Below are positions 1 through 5,215 of a DNA stretch of 5,215 nucleotides, one piece after another. Each line of letters starts with the position of its first letter. Position 1 is the first letter of the stretch. A program made the translations under genes and the position numbers. Origin of the DNA: Streptococcaceae bacterium. Lineage in GTDB: Bacteria > Bacillota > Bacilli > Lactobacillales > Streptococcaceae. The stretch is taken from contig JAIRLR010000173.1 of NCBI GenBank assembly GCA_031259195.1, positions 1 through 5,215 of the forward strand, written 5' to 3'. The notes below the pieces were generated by a model that ran no database searches, had not been told where the DNA came from, and saw only the letters and a list, made by a program, of their open reading frames with translations.

Positions 1-233
1 GCGCTATGATGCGCTCCATCGTATCGTGCGATGTGATGCCGTTTTGAAGCGGAAGAAACTTGCGAATGAGCGTTTCGTGGTGTTTAAGATAAATTTCGAT
101 TTGTGTAAAACCTTCTGCACCAACTAGTTGGCCAATGAGAACGAGAAGAACGACTTCTTCAATGCTGTATTTTATTTTGCTGGCTTGACGACTGTCTTCG
201 ATTGTTTGAAGAATAGGTTATGAATTGATTCAT
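1..233 (-). pseudogene. ISAs1-family transposase, N-terminal fragment, frameshifted
   Basis: Reading the minus strand from 217 down to 2 gives an open frame beginning PILQTIEDSRQ, continuing through LLVLIGQLVGAEGF and LPLQNGITSHDTMERIIA. This matches the N-terminal domain that precedes the DDE nuclease in ISAs1 (H-repeat) transposases, which typically contains a GA-[EK]-G-[FW] segment and a G-[IV]-x-SHDT motif. The frame is closed upstream by a stop at 218-220. The natural start seems to be ATG at 233-231 (MNQFI), preceded by a GGGG-containing ribosome site, but it lies in another frame, so a net one-base change near 216-220 separates start and domain. The catalytic DDE part would lie left of the window and cannot be judged. 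Family assignment is from motif recall and fairly secure; inactivity is inferred from the frame break. Confidence 0.8.
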
Positions 234-262
234 GTAATTACCCCATGCTTGTTTTTTTAGTT

Positions 263-290
263 AGTTTACATGAAAATGTGAGTCAGGCAA
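263..290 (-). promoter_or_regulatory. Candidate transposase promoter
   Basis: On the minus strand a TTGCCT (290-285) and a TAAACT (268-263) are separated by 16 bases, each matching the sigma-A consensus at four of six positions. They lie about 30 bases upstream of the transposase ATG at 233. Placement is sensible but the match is modest and such pairs arise by chance in AT-rich DNA. Confidence 0.3.
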
Positions 291-335
291 ACTGTTTGTT
301 TATAGTTATTATTATTTTAAAATAAGTTCATGCAT

Positions 336-389
336 TTGACGTGCTTAAAACGCTTACTTACGCAATATTGTTTGAATTTGAGATACGAT
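336..389 (+). promoter_or_regulatory. Possible mutM-coaE promoter elements
   Basis: Two partial signals precede mutM. A TTGACG at 336-341 is close to a -35 box, but 17 bases later there is only TACGCA. A TACGAT at 384-389, inside the direct repeat, resembles a -10 box and would start transcription about 35 bases before the gene, but no -35 sits at the right distance from it. The two do not pair with normal spacing (42 bases between them). The mutM promoter is therefore not firmly located. Confidence 0.2.
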
Positions 390-399
390 TAGTGATTTT
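364..399 (+). repeat. Direct repeat, copy A (upstream of mutM)
   Basis: The core TTTGAATTTGAGATAC followed by GATTAGTGATTTT (371-399) recurs at 2014-2042 in the same orientation, with 27 of 29 bases identical; both differences are G here and A there. An AATATT precedes the core in each copy (364-369 here), separated by one extra G in this copy. The repeat ends 30 bases before the mutM start codon. Its function is unknown. Confidence 0.8.
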
Positions 400-416
400 G
401 GGAGTAAATTTATAGC

Positions 417-425
417 AAGGGTGAT
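417..425 (+). promoter_or_regulatory. Ribosome binding site of mutM, decides the start
   Basis: AAGGGTGAT matches most of the anti-Shine-Dalgarno complement AAGGAGGTGAT. The GTG at 421 that opens the longest reading frame lies inside this site, so initiation at 430 is strongly preferred over 421, and over the ATG at 424. Confidence 0.8.
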
Positions 426-429
426 GCAA

Positions 430-1284
430 ATGCCAGAGTTACCAGAAGTTGAAATTATTCGTAGAGGATTAGAGCAGTATGTTTTGGGGAAGACGATTAA
501 AAAAGTTGACGTCTTATTTGCAGGAATTGTTGATGCACCTGAGGTTGCGGTATTTTCAGAAAAACTACAAGGTGAGAGAATTGAGGCTATTTTAAGGCGC
601 GGAAAGTTTTTAATTTTTAAGCTTGCAAACCATGATTTGCTTTCACATTTGCGCATGGAAGGGAAGTATGAATTTCATGAACAGAAAGAGGAAATGGTAG
701 CTAAGCATGTTCATGTGATTTTTACATTTACAGATGATACGCAGCTGTGCTACAAGGATACTCGAAAGTTTGGGCGCATGACTTTGGTTGAAAAGGATCA
801 AGCTTGTTTCTATAAAGGTTTGCAAAAACTAGGTCCTGAGCCTACAGTGGCGGATTTTTCTTTTCTGATTTTCTGGAAGCAGTTAGCAAACTTGAAAAAG
901 TCGATCAAACCTTTATTGTTAGAGCAAAAGCTGGTTGTTGGTTTGGGAAATATTTATGCAGATGAGGTGTTGTGGAAGGTACAAATTCATCCTAGGCAAC
1001 CAGGTAATACTTTGTTGCAGAAGGAAGTTTCTGCTCTTCATCAGGCGATTATTGAAATTTTAGCGCAGGCAATTGCAAAAGGCGGTACTACAATTCGTAG
1101 TTATCAAAATGCTTGGGGTAAGATAGGGCATTTTCAGTCTGAGTTAAAGGTTTATGGGCGAATGGGAAAACCGTGTTTTCGTTGTGAAGCAAAGATTGAA
1201 AAAATTCAACTGACAGGACGAGGAACGCATTATTGTCCAAAATGTCAAAAAGTTTATGAAAGACAAAGTAGGACAAAAGCATGA
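430..1284 (+). CDS. mutM: Formamidopyrimidine-DNA glycosylase (Fpg/MutM)
   Basis: Bifunctional base-excision enzyme that removes 8-oxoguanine and formamidopyrimidines and cleaves the abasic strand by beta,delta-elimination. The 284-residue product has the usual family length. The ATG at 430 is chosen because the enzyme needs proline directly after the initiator Met as its Schiff-base nucleophile: it reads MPELPEVE, with Pro2 and Glu3. Further conserved sites are Lys59 in RRGKF, the void-filling Met76 in LRMEGK, Arg112 and Phe114 in DTRKFGR, Asn174 in GLGNIY, and a C-terminal zinc finger with Cys249, Cys252, Cys269 and Cys272 carrying Arg264 in GRGTHYC. All key residues are present, so the gene looks functional. 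Its stop overlaps the coaE start (ATGA), implying translational coupling. In many relatives polA precedes it on the same strand; here polA is convergent, so mutM must use its own promoter or readthrough. Confidence 0.97.
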   Translation: MPELPEVEIIRRGLEQYVLGKTIKKVDVLFAGIVDAPEVAVFSEKLQGERIEAILRRGKFLIFKLANHDLLSHLRMEGKYEFHEQKEEMVAKHVHVIFTFTDDTQLCYKDTRKFGRMTLVEKDQACFYKGLQKLGPEPTVADFSFLIFWKQLANLKKSIKPLLLEQKLVVGLGNIYADEVLWKVQIHPRQPGNTLLQKEVSALHQAIIEILAQAIAKGGTTIRSYQNAWGKIGHFQSELKVYGRMGKPCFRCEAKIEKIQLTGRGTHYCPKCQKVYERQSRTKA

Positions 1285-1874
1285 CGTTTATTTTGGGTTT
1301 GACTGGAAGCATTGCCACAGGAAAAAGCAGTGTTGCGCAAATTTTTAAAGAGCGTAAAGTTCCTGTTATTGAGGGCGATATGATTGCGCATTTAGTGCAA
1401 GAAAAGGGTGCTGATGGTTTCAAAGCAATCGTTGCCGAGTTTGGATCTGAAGTGTTGACTAATTATGGCAGTCTCGACCGGAAAAAACTTGGGGAACTGG
1501 TTTTTGCTGATCAAAAGCAACTGCAACGTTTAGAGCGTTTGATTGATCCGATAATTCGTTTTCAGATTCAAGTGGAATTGGAAAACTTAAAAAAAAGTCA
1601 GGTGCCTTTAGTTGTTATCGAGCTTCCTTTACTTTTTGAAAAAAAATATGAGGAGATAATGAACAAAATCATGGTAAGTTATCTTCCATATGAACTGGAG
1701 TTAAAGCGACTGATGATGCGTGATAATCTAAAGGAAGAAGAGGCTAAAAGGCGGATTAAGCTGCAAGAATCCATTGAGTTAAAGCGCCTTTTCGCGGATG
1801 TTGTCATTAATAACTCGGGGAGCTTTGCGGAAACAAAAAAACAAGTGGAAACGTGGCTAAAAACATGTTCATAA
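1281..1874 (+). CDS. coaE: Dephospho-CoA kinase
   Basis: Catalyses the last step of coenzyme A synthesis, ATP-dependent phosphorylation of the 3'-hydroxyl of dephospho-CoA, in the cytoplasm. The 197-residue length is normal. The P-loop GSIATGKS is at residues 9-16; the substrate-site Asp33 lies in VIEGDMIAH; ELPLLFE is at 114-120; the lid contains LKRLMMRD (141-148) and KRRI; ADVVINNSG lies near the end (172-180). Some usual residues are replaced: the first Asp of the DxD-like motif is Glu31, the His of the common HP pair is Asp89 (LIDP), and the Asp of VIDN is Asn177. These look like conservative or lineage changes because Asp33, P-loop and lid remain. The start overlaps the mutM stop by four bases, with GTAGGA at 1268-1273 as ribosome site seven bases ahead. 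nrdR, which often follows in related genomes, is absent from this side. Confidence 0.96.
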   Translation: MTFILGLTGSIATGKSSVAQIFKERKVPVIEGDMIAHLVQEKGADGFKAIVAEFGSEVLTNYGSLDRKKLGELVFADQKQLQRLERLIDPIIRFQIQVELENLKKSQVPLVVIELPLLFEKKYEEIMNKIMVSYLPYELELKRLMMRDNLKEEEAKRRIKLQESIELKRLFADVVINNSGSFAETKKQVETWLKTCS

Positions 1875-1897
1875 TCTTCAAATGCAAAAGATTTTCC

Positions 1898-1959
1898 CTT
1901 AGGACCTGTCCATAATCTCATTTTTTTATAAAAAGATGAGATCTTGGACAGGCTCTTAG
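1898..1959. repeat. Large palindrome flanked by CTTAG, possible mini-element or bidirectional terminator
   Basis: CCTGTCCA (1905-1912) pairs with TGGACAGG (1945-1952), and ATCTCAT (1915-1921) with ATGAGAT (1936-1942). The inner T-run (1921-1927) pairs with the A-run (1930-1934), so 48 bases fold almost completely, with only a TA/CT mismatch between the blocks. CTTAG occurs as a direct repeat at both outer ends (1898-1902 and 1955-1959), suggesting a possible target duplication around a 52 bp insert. It lies between convergent coaE and polA, where a bidirectional terminator is expected. However, neither strand has a T-run after the stem, because the T-run is inside it. A non-autonomous mobile palindrome that may also stop transcription is my preferred reading. 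Confidence 0.7.
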
Positions 1960-2007
1960 ATCAACAAGTTAATAAAAGTCAGTAATTCAACTCAACTTTT
2001 AATCACG

Positions 2008-2042
2008 AATATTTTTGAATTTGAGATACAATTAATGATTTT
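2008..2042 (+). repeat. Direct repeat, copy B (downstream of polA)
   Basis: Second copy of the repeat at 364-399, in the same orientation: AATATT at 2008-2013 and the core TTTGAATTTGAGATAC plus AATTAATGATTTT at 2014-2042. It ends nine bases from the polA stop codon. The two copies enclose mutM, coaE and the palindrome with a period of about 1.64 kb. Relative to the adjoining genes, copy A points into mutM and copy B points into the 3' end of polA. Confidence 0.8.
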
Positions 2043-2051
2043 TAAATCAAT

Positions 2052-4709
2052 CTACTTCGCCTCAAACCACGTATCCCCCCAATGAGAATCTACTACTAAA
2101 GGAATCCTTAACTTGACCGTATGCTCCATCGCTCTTTTAACTAAACGATCCAATGCCACAACTTCACTACTTGCCACTTCAAAAACCAACTCATCATGCA
2201 CTTGCAAAAGCATTCTAGCCTTTAAATCCACAAGTTTTAATTGCTTGTCCATCTCAATCATGGCCAGCTTTAAGATATCGGCCGCACTACCTTGAATTGG
2301 CGAGTTAATCGCCATGCGCTCAGCAAATGAACGTAAATTAAAATTCTTAGAATTAATCTCTGGCAAATAACGCCTGCGTTTGTAAAGTGTCTCAACATAT
2401 CCCTTTAGCTTGGCTTTTTGAACAATTTCTTCCATATAACGCTTCACACCAGGATATTTTTCAAAATAACGATCAATAAACTCCTGCGCTTCCTTACGAT
2501 AAATTCCCAAATTTTGCGACAGACCATAATCGGAAATTCCGTAAACCACGCCAAAGTTAACCGCCTTTGCCCGTCTACGCAAATCTTTCGTAACATCTTT
2601 TTCATCTTCAATCCCCAAAATACGCATCGCTGTCCTCGTATGAATATCCGCACCCTCACTAAAGGCTTGACAAAGATGCTTATCCCCTGAAATATGTGCC
2701 AACACTCGCAGCTCAATCTGCGAATAGTCAGCCGAATAAATCACAAAGCTCTCTTGACTCGGCACAAACGCCTTGCGAATCAAGCGACCATATTCCAAGC
2801 GCACCGGAATATTTTGCAGATTAGGATCAATTGAGCTTAGCCGACCAGTTTGCGTTAAAGTCTGAAGATAGCGCGTATGCACTTTCTGATCCTTACCAAT
2901 CACCTTCAGCAAGCCTTCAACATAAGTCGACTGCAGCTTTGCTAATTGACGATAATTTAAAATATCATCAACAATTGGCGCAAATCTTCGCATCTTCTCC
3001 AGCACATCAACCGCCGTCGAATAACCTGTCTTTGTCTTTTTGGTTGAAACGTAGCCCATTTTTTCAAAAAGAATGACCCCAAGCTGTTTTGGTGAGTTAA
3101 TATTAAAAACTTCACCAGCCTTTTCATAGATCGCTTGCTCAAATTCTTGCAGCTGCCCAGCAATTTCGCCCTTCATTTCTTGCAAAGTGGTAGCCTTAAC
3201 CGTAATCCCCGCAAGCTCCATTTTGGCTAAGATAAAAGATAAAGGCAACTCCATCTCCGTTAACAAATGCAATTGCTCTTTTTGAGCTAGTTGTTCTTCA
3301 AGCCCTGGCGCAACATTTTCAATTGCCATAACTTTTCTGGCTAAATGATCGTATAATTCTTCATCGCTCTTAGGAAGTGATCTCTTGGCCCCCTTACCAT
3401 AAACGGCTTCGTCCCTTATCACTTCTTCATAACCATAATGATGAGCAATACTTGCAACATCTAAAATTTTCTCATTAGTATCCAATAAATAGCTTGCAAT
3501 TAATAAATCACACTTTACACTAGAAAGCTCTATATTATAGCGATTCAGCGCTACACAAGCTGCTTTGCCATCAAAAACTTTTTTGGGAATTGTTTCATTC
3601 TCCAACCAATCTTTAAAAATTGGCGATATATGAAGAATATCTGCCTTGGCAACATAAATTTTTTCTGCATCCCCCCATGCCAGTCCGATAATAGGCTCTG
3701 TATGATAGTTTTCTCTAAGCATCTCAACAACGATTGTGCCACCTGTTTTTGGCAACATCTCCGCCGTCACTTCTTCAACAACTTGGAAAGCAATTTCTGC
3801 TAAATCAACTAATTCCACTACTTCATTTTTTCCCAAATACTTTGTTAAAAAACTATTGAAGTCCATTTCTTTATAAAATTGCACTAATTTTTCATGATCA
3901 ATTTCTTTTAAGACTGTATCTTTAAGCGCCATTTCTACCGGAGCATCCTGATTGATAGTGGCTAGCTTTTTAGATAAAAAAGCTAGCTCCTTATCATTTA
4001 CCAAATTTTCCTTCATTTTTGAAGCTTTCATCGTTTCAAAATTCTCATAAACGCCTTCAAGCGAGCCATACTCATGCAAAAGTCTTAACGCCGTTTTCTC
4101 ACCAATCTTTGTCACGCCTGGGATATTATCAGAAGCATCGCCCATAAGCGCTTTCATATCAACGATTTTATCCGGTGTCAGCCCAAATTTTTCCATAATA
4201 TGCGCCGGTGTATACTCTTCGATCTCAGCCACACCTTTTTTGGTAATCTCAACGCTCACTTTATCACTGGTTAACTGCGTTAAGTCCCGATCACCTGAAA
4301 GAATAACAACTTCAAAGTTTTTATCCTGCACCGTACGTCTAGTAAGTGTTCCTAAAATATCATCTGCTTCATAATCGAGCAGTTCATACCAACTAATCCC
4401 GCGCGCTTCTAAAAGTTTACGAATAAACGGCAACTGTTCTGAAAACTCACTTGGCATCTTTTTACGTCCAGCCTTGTACTCAGGATATATAGCAGTTCGA
4501 AAAGTCTTTTTACCAGCGTCAAAAGCCACCAAAACATGTGTTGGTTTTATCTTTTCCAACACATTATCCAGCATTAAATGAAAGGCATAAATCGCATTAG
4601 TATGTAAGCCTTTTGCATTTTTAAATTTTTCTAGCTGACTATGCATGGCAAAAAAGGCCCGAAATGCAACCGAATTACCATCAATTAATAAAATTTTATT
4701 CTTTGTCAT
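2052..4709 (-). CDS. polA: DNA polymerase I
   Basis: Gap-filling polymerase with 5'-flap nuclease, used in Okazaki fragment maturation and excision repair. It is complete at 885 residues. The 5' nuclease domain (about 1-290) shows Asp10 in LIDGN, Asp64 in AFDAG, YEADD at 113-117, SGDRDLTQL at 138-146 and GDASDNIPGV at 190-199. The middle domain (about 300-480) is an exonuclease fold without the DxE pair: the segment reads VVEMLRENYH at 327-336, as in Bacillus-type enzymes, so proofreading is probably absent. The polymerase domain has TGRLSSIDPNLQNIP (621-635), motif A DYSQIELR (Asp661), motif B with Arg711, Lys715, Phe719 and Tyr723, and motif C QVHDE (Asp839). The ATG at 4709 is the only sensible start; an in-frame stop lies three codons upstream. 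The ribosome site GAAAGTAG (4716-4723) is weak. No good promoter was found. It is convergent with mutM-coaE. Confidence 0.98.
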   Translation of the reverse strand: MTKNKILLIDGNSVAFRAFFAMHSQLEKFKNAKGLHTNAIYAFHLMLDNVLEKIKPTHVLVAFDAGKKTFRTAIYPEYKAGRKKMPSEFSEQLPFIRKLLEARGISWYELLDYEADDILGTLTRRTVQDKNFEVVILSGDRDLTQLTSDKVSVEITKKGVAEIEEYTPAHIMEKFGLTPDKIVDMKALMGDASDNIPGVTKIGEKTALRLLHEYGSLEGVYENFETMKASKMKENLVNDKELAFLSKKLATINQDAPVEMALKDTVLKEIDHEKLVQFYKEMDFNSFLTKYLGKNEVVELVDLAEIAFQVVEEVTAEMLPKTGGTIVVEMLRENYHTEPIIGLAWGDAEKIYVAKADILHISPIFKDWLENETIPKKVFDGKAACVALNRYNIELSSVKCDLLIASYLLDTNEKILDVASIAHHYGYEEVIRDEAVYGKGAKRSLPKSDEELYDHLARKVMAIENVAPGLEEQLAQKEQLHLLTEMELPLSFILAKMELAGITVKATTLQEMKGEIAGQLQEFEQAIYEKAGEVFNINSPKQLGVILFEKMGYVSTKKTKTGYSTAVDVLEKMRRFAPIVDDILNYRQLAKLQSTYVEGLLKVIGKDQKVHTRYLQTLTQTGRLSSIDPNLQNIPVRLEYGRLIRKAFVPSQESFVIYSADYSQIELRVLAHISGDKHLCQAFSEGADIHTRTAMRILGIEDEKDVTKDLRRRAKAVNFGVVYGISDYGLSQNLGIYRKEAQEFIDRYFEKYPGVKRYMEEIVQKAKLKGYVETLYKRRRYLPEINSKNFNLRSFAERMAINSPIQGSAADILKLAMIEMDKQLKLVDLKARMLLQVHDELVFEVASSEVVALDRLVKRAMEHTVKLRIPLVVDSHWGDTWFEAK
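3961..3987 (-). repeat. Perfect hairpin inside polA
   Basis: GCTAGCTTTTT (3961-3971) and AAAAAGCTAGC (3977-3987) form an 11 bp perfect stem with a five-base loop. It lies over codons 241-250 of polA (ELAFLSKKLA), near the end of the nuclease domain. The two LA dipeptides are encoded by related codons, which may explain the symmetry by chance. An effect on translation or mRNA stability is possible but not shown. Confidence 0.6.
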
Positions 4710-5030
4710 AATTTTCTACTTTCATATTTTGGATCATTCTTAAAACCCGCTTGCGATCTCCATATAATTGCAAATTTTTCGGTAATTTTTCCTTAAAACA
4801 AGGCTAGAAGCACAGTTTCTAGGTAATGAGATAAGAAAGAACGAAAGTCAGTTTAACACGTCGTTAGGGAAAAAGAAAATGAGGCTCTCTACTTCTAGTT
4901 TCTTAACAGGCTCTAAAAGGTCTAATGTATCTTTGAATTGTCTAGGAGACATTAAGTACGTATTTTTCATTTCAGCAAATTTTAACATACTCTTTGGGAA
5001 CAATTCTTCTAAAATATCTGCTGAAAATTT
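4696..5030 (-). pseudogene. Possible decayed gene upstream of polA, unidentified
   Basis: Three consecutive minus-strand segments in different frames have ordinary protein-like composition. From 5030 to 4848, open but with no good start (ATG only at 4988 with a poor ribosome site), the frame includes DILEELFPKSMLKFAEMKN, then SPRQFKDTLDLLEPVKKLEV and ends at a TGA. From 4852 to 4793 a second frame reads TDFRSFLSHYLETVLLALF. From 4803 to 4696 a third frame includes KEKLPKNLQLYGDRKRVLRM and ends at a TAA just inside polA. Joined, they would give a protein of about 110 residues, but two frame changes are needed and I recognise no family. The charged, helical look of the first and third pieces is the only argument for former coding. 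It could be chance. Confidence 0.25.
4804..4822. repeat. Small inverted repeat CTAGAA/TTCTAG
   Basis: CTAGAA (4804-4809) and TTCTAG (4817-4822) enclose seven bases. It lies roughly 95-115 bases upstream of the polA start. It is short and may be incidental; no T-run follows on either strand. Confidence 0.35.
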
Positions 5031-5041
5031 TTATACTATAC

Positions 5042-5088
5042 AAAGCTATAATCCCTAATATGGAAAACATAGCTTTTTTTATTTTTTT
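5042..5088 (+). terminator. Weak rho-independent terminator-like hairpin
   Basis: AAAGCTAT (5042-5049) pairs with ATAGCTTT (5069-5076) across a 19-base loop and runs into a T-rich tract (5074-5080, A, 5082-5088). The stem is AT-rich and the loop long, so efficiency would be low. It would act on plus-strand transcripts, and no convincing plus-strand gene precedes it. Confidence 0.35.
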
Positions 5089-5128
5089 GGAAAACGTAAA
5101 ATATTTTTCCAAAGTAGTGGAAATACAC
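5061..5128. repeat. TGGAAAA-type short repeats with an inverted copy
   Basis: TGGAAAACATA (5061-5071) and TGGAAAACGTA (5088-5098) differ at one base and start 27 bases apart. A looser TGGAAATACAC follows 30 bases later (5118-5128). TTTGGAAAA (5086-5094) and TTTTCCAAA (5105-5113) make a nine-base perfect inverted repeat with a 10-base spacer, which has the shape of an operator. No regulator can be named. Confidence 0.4.
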
Positions 5129-5215
5129 AAAAAAATGTCAATGCTTTTCGAAAATGTCCCAAAAATTTCAAAACATAAGCGTAAAAAGTTTGTATTACCT
5201 CTAAAATGTTCGTCC

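Larger units (their letters stand above)
4710..5215. other. Intergenic region upstream of polA with no intact gene
   Basis: No convincing complete gene is visible in this strongly AT-rich stretch. A plus-strand frame at 4879-5058 has an ATG, a GGG-containing upstream site and 59 codons, but it lies antisense to the more protein-like minus frame and is rich in Ser and Asn, as shadows are. A minus frame open from the right edge to a TAA at 5079-5081 gives 44 residues (ending LLWKNILRFPKK). It could be the tail of an outside gene, with no family recognised. TTGACA on the minus strand (5141-5136) is a perfect -35 hexamer, but the base 17 nucleotides on is ACTACT, a poor -10. Confidence 0.5.

Noticed and set aside
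421..429. Nine-base longer mutM start at GTG 421
   Set aside because: The GTG lies in the ribosome binding site, and the enzyme must begin Met-Pro-Glu so that Pro2 becomes the catalytic N-terminus.
1088..1423. Minus-strand open frame of 111 codons across the mutM-coaE junction
   Set aside because: It is antisense to the zinc finger of MutM and the P-loop of CoaE, both clearly real.
2036..2049. TGATTT-TT-AAATCA palindrome as polA terminator
   Set aside because: The stem is only six AT-rich pairs with a two-base loop and no T-run after it on the minus strand.
2300..2720. Open frames of about 90 codons on both strands within polA
   Set aside because: They overlap the polymerase motifs of polA in other frames, have no ribosome sites of note and read as shadows.
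3700..3810. Loss of the DxE exonuclease residues in PolA as a novelty
   Set aside because: Inactive proofreading domains are standard in Bacillus-type DNA polymerase I.
4879..5058. Plus-strand open frame of 59 codons with a reasonable ribosome site
   Set aside because: It is Ser/Asn-rich, resembles no family and lies antisense to a more protein-like minus frame; its stop falls in the loop of the hairpin at 5042-5076. Possible but unsupported.
5113..5141. Minus-strand promoter with perfect TTGACA
   Set aside because: At a 17-base spacing the -10 is ACTACT, matching only three positions, so the hexamer alone is not enough.
1..5215. CRISPR array, tRNA, rRNA or riboswitch
   Set aside because: No regularly spaced repeats of the right size, no cloverleaf with a CCA-type end and no recognisable riboswitch core were seen on either strand.

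Overview
The window looks like chromosomal DNA of a low-GC Bacillota, most likely Lactobacillales and perhaps near Enterococcaceae. The basis is AT-rich composition, the CoaE P-loop variant GSIATGKS, a PolA whose N-terminus and nuclease domain read like enterococcal homologues from memory, and AAGGGTGAT-type ribosome binding sites. The genus is an inference; no database was consulted.

Layout. Positions 1-233 (minus strand) hold the N-terminal part of an ISAs1-type transposase. It is cut by the window edge and split by a one-base frame change near its start. Positions 234-416 are an AT-rich intergenic stretch with a weak transposase promoter candidate and the first copy of a 35-36 bp repeat. 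mutM (430-1284) and coaE (1281-1874) follow on the plus strand, overlapping by ATGA. Positions 1875-2051 contain a strong 62 bp palindrome and the second repeat copy. polA (2052-4709) runs convergently on the minus strand and is complete. The last 506 bases (4710-5215) have no intact gene. They hold successive protein-like segments in three minus-strand frames that may be a decayed gene, a weak plus-strand hairpin with a T-run, and TGGAAAA-type repeats.

The intact genes serve DNA repair and cofactor supply. MutM excises oxidised purines and nicks the strand; PolA fills short gaps and removes 5' flaps; CoaE completes coenzyme A. In many Bacillota polA, mutM and coaE lie in one co-directional cluster, often followed by nrdR. 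Here polA faces the other way and nrdR does not directly follow coaE, so the locus appears rearranged. The IS remnant, the flanking direct repeats and the palindrome are plausible traces of that. I found no sign of a new defence, regulatory or metabolic system. The main interest is the junction sequences.
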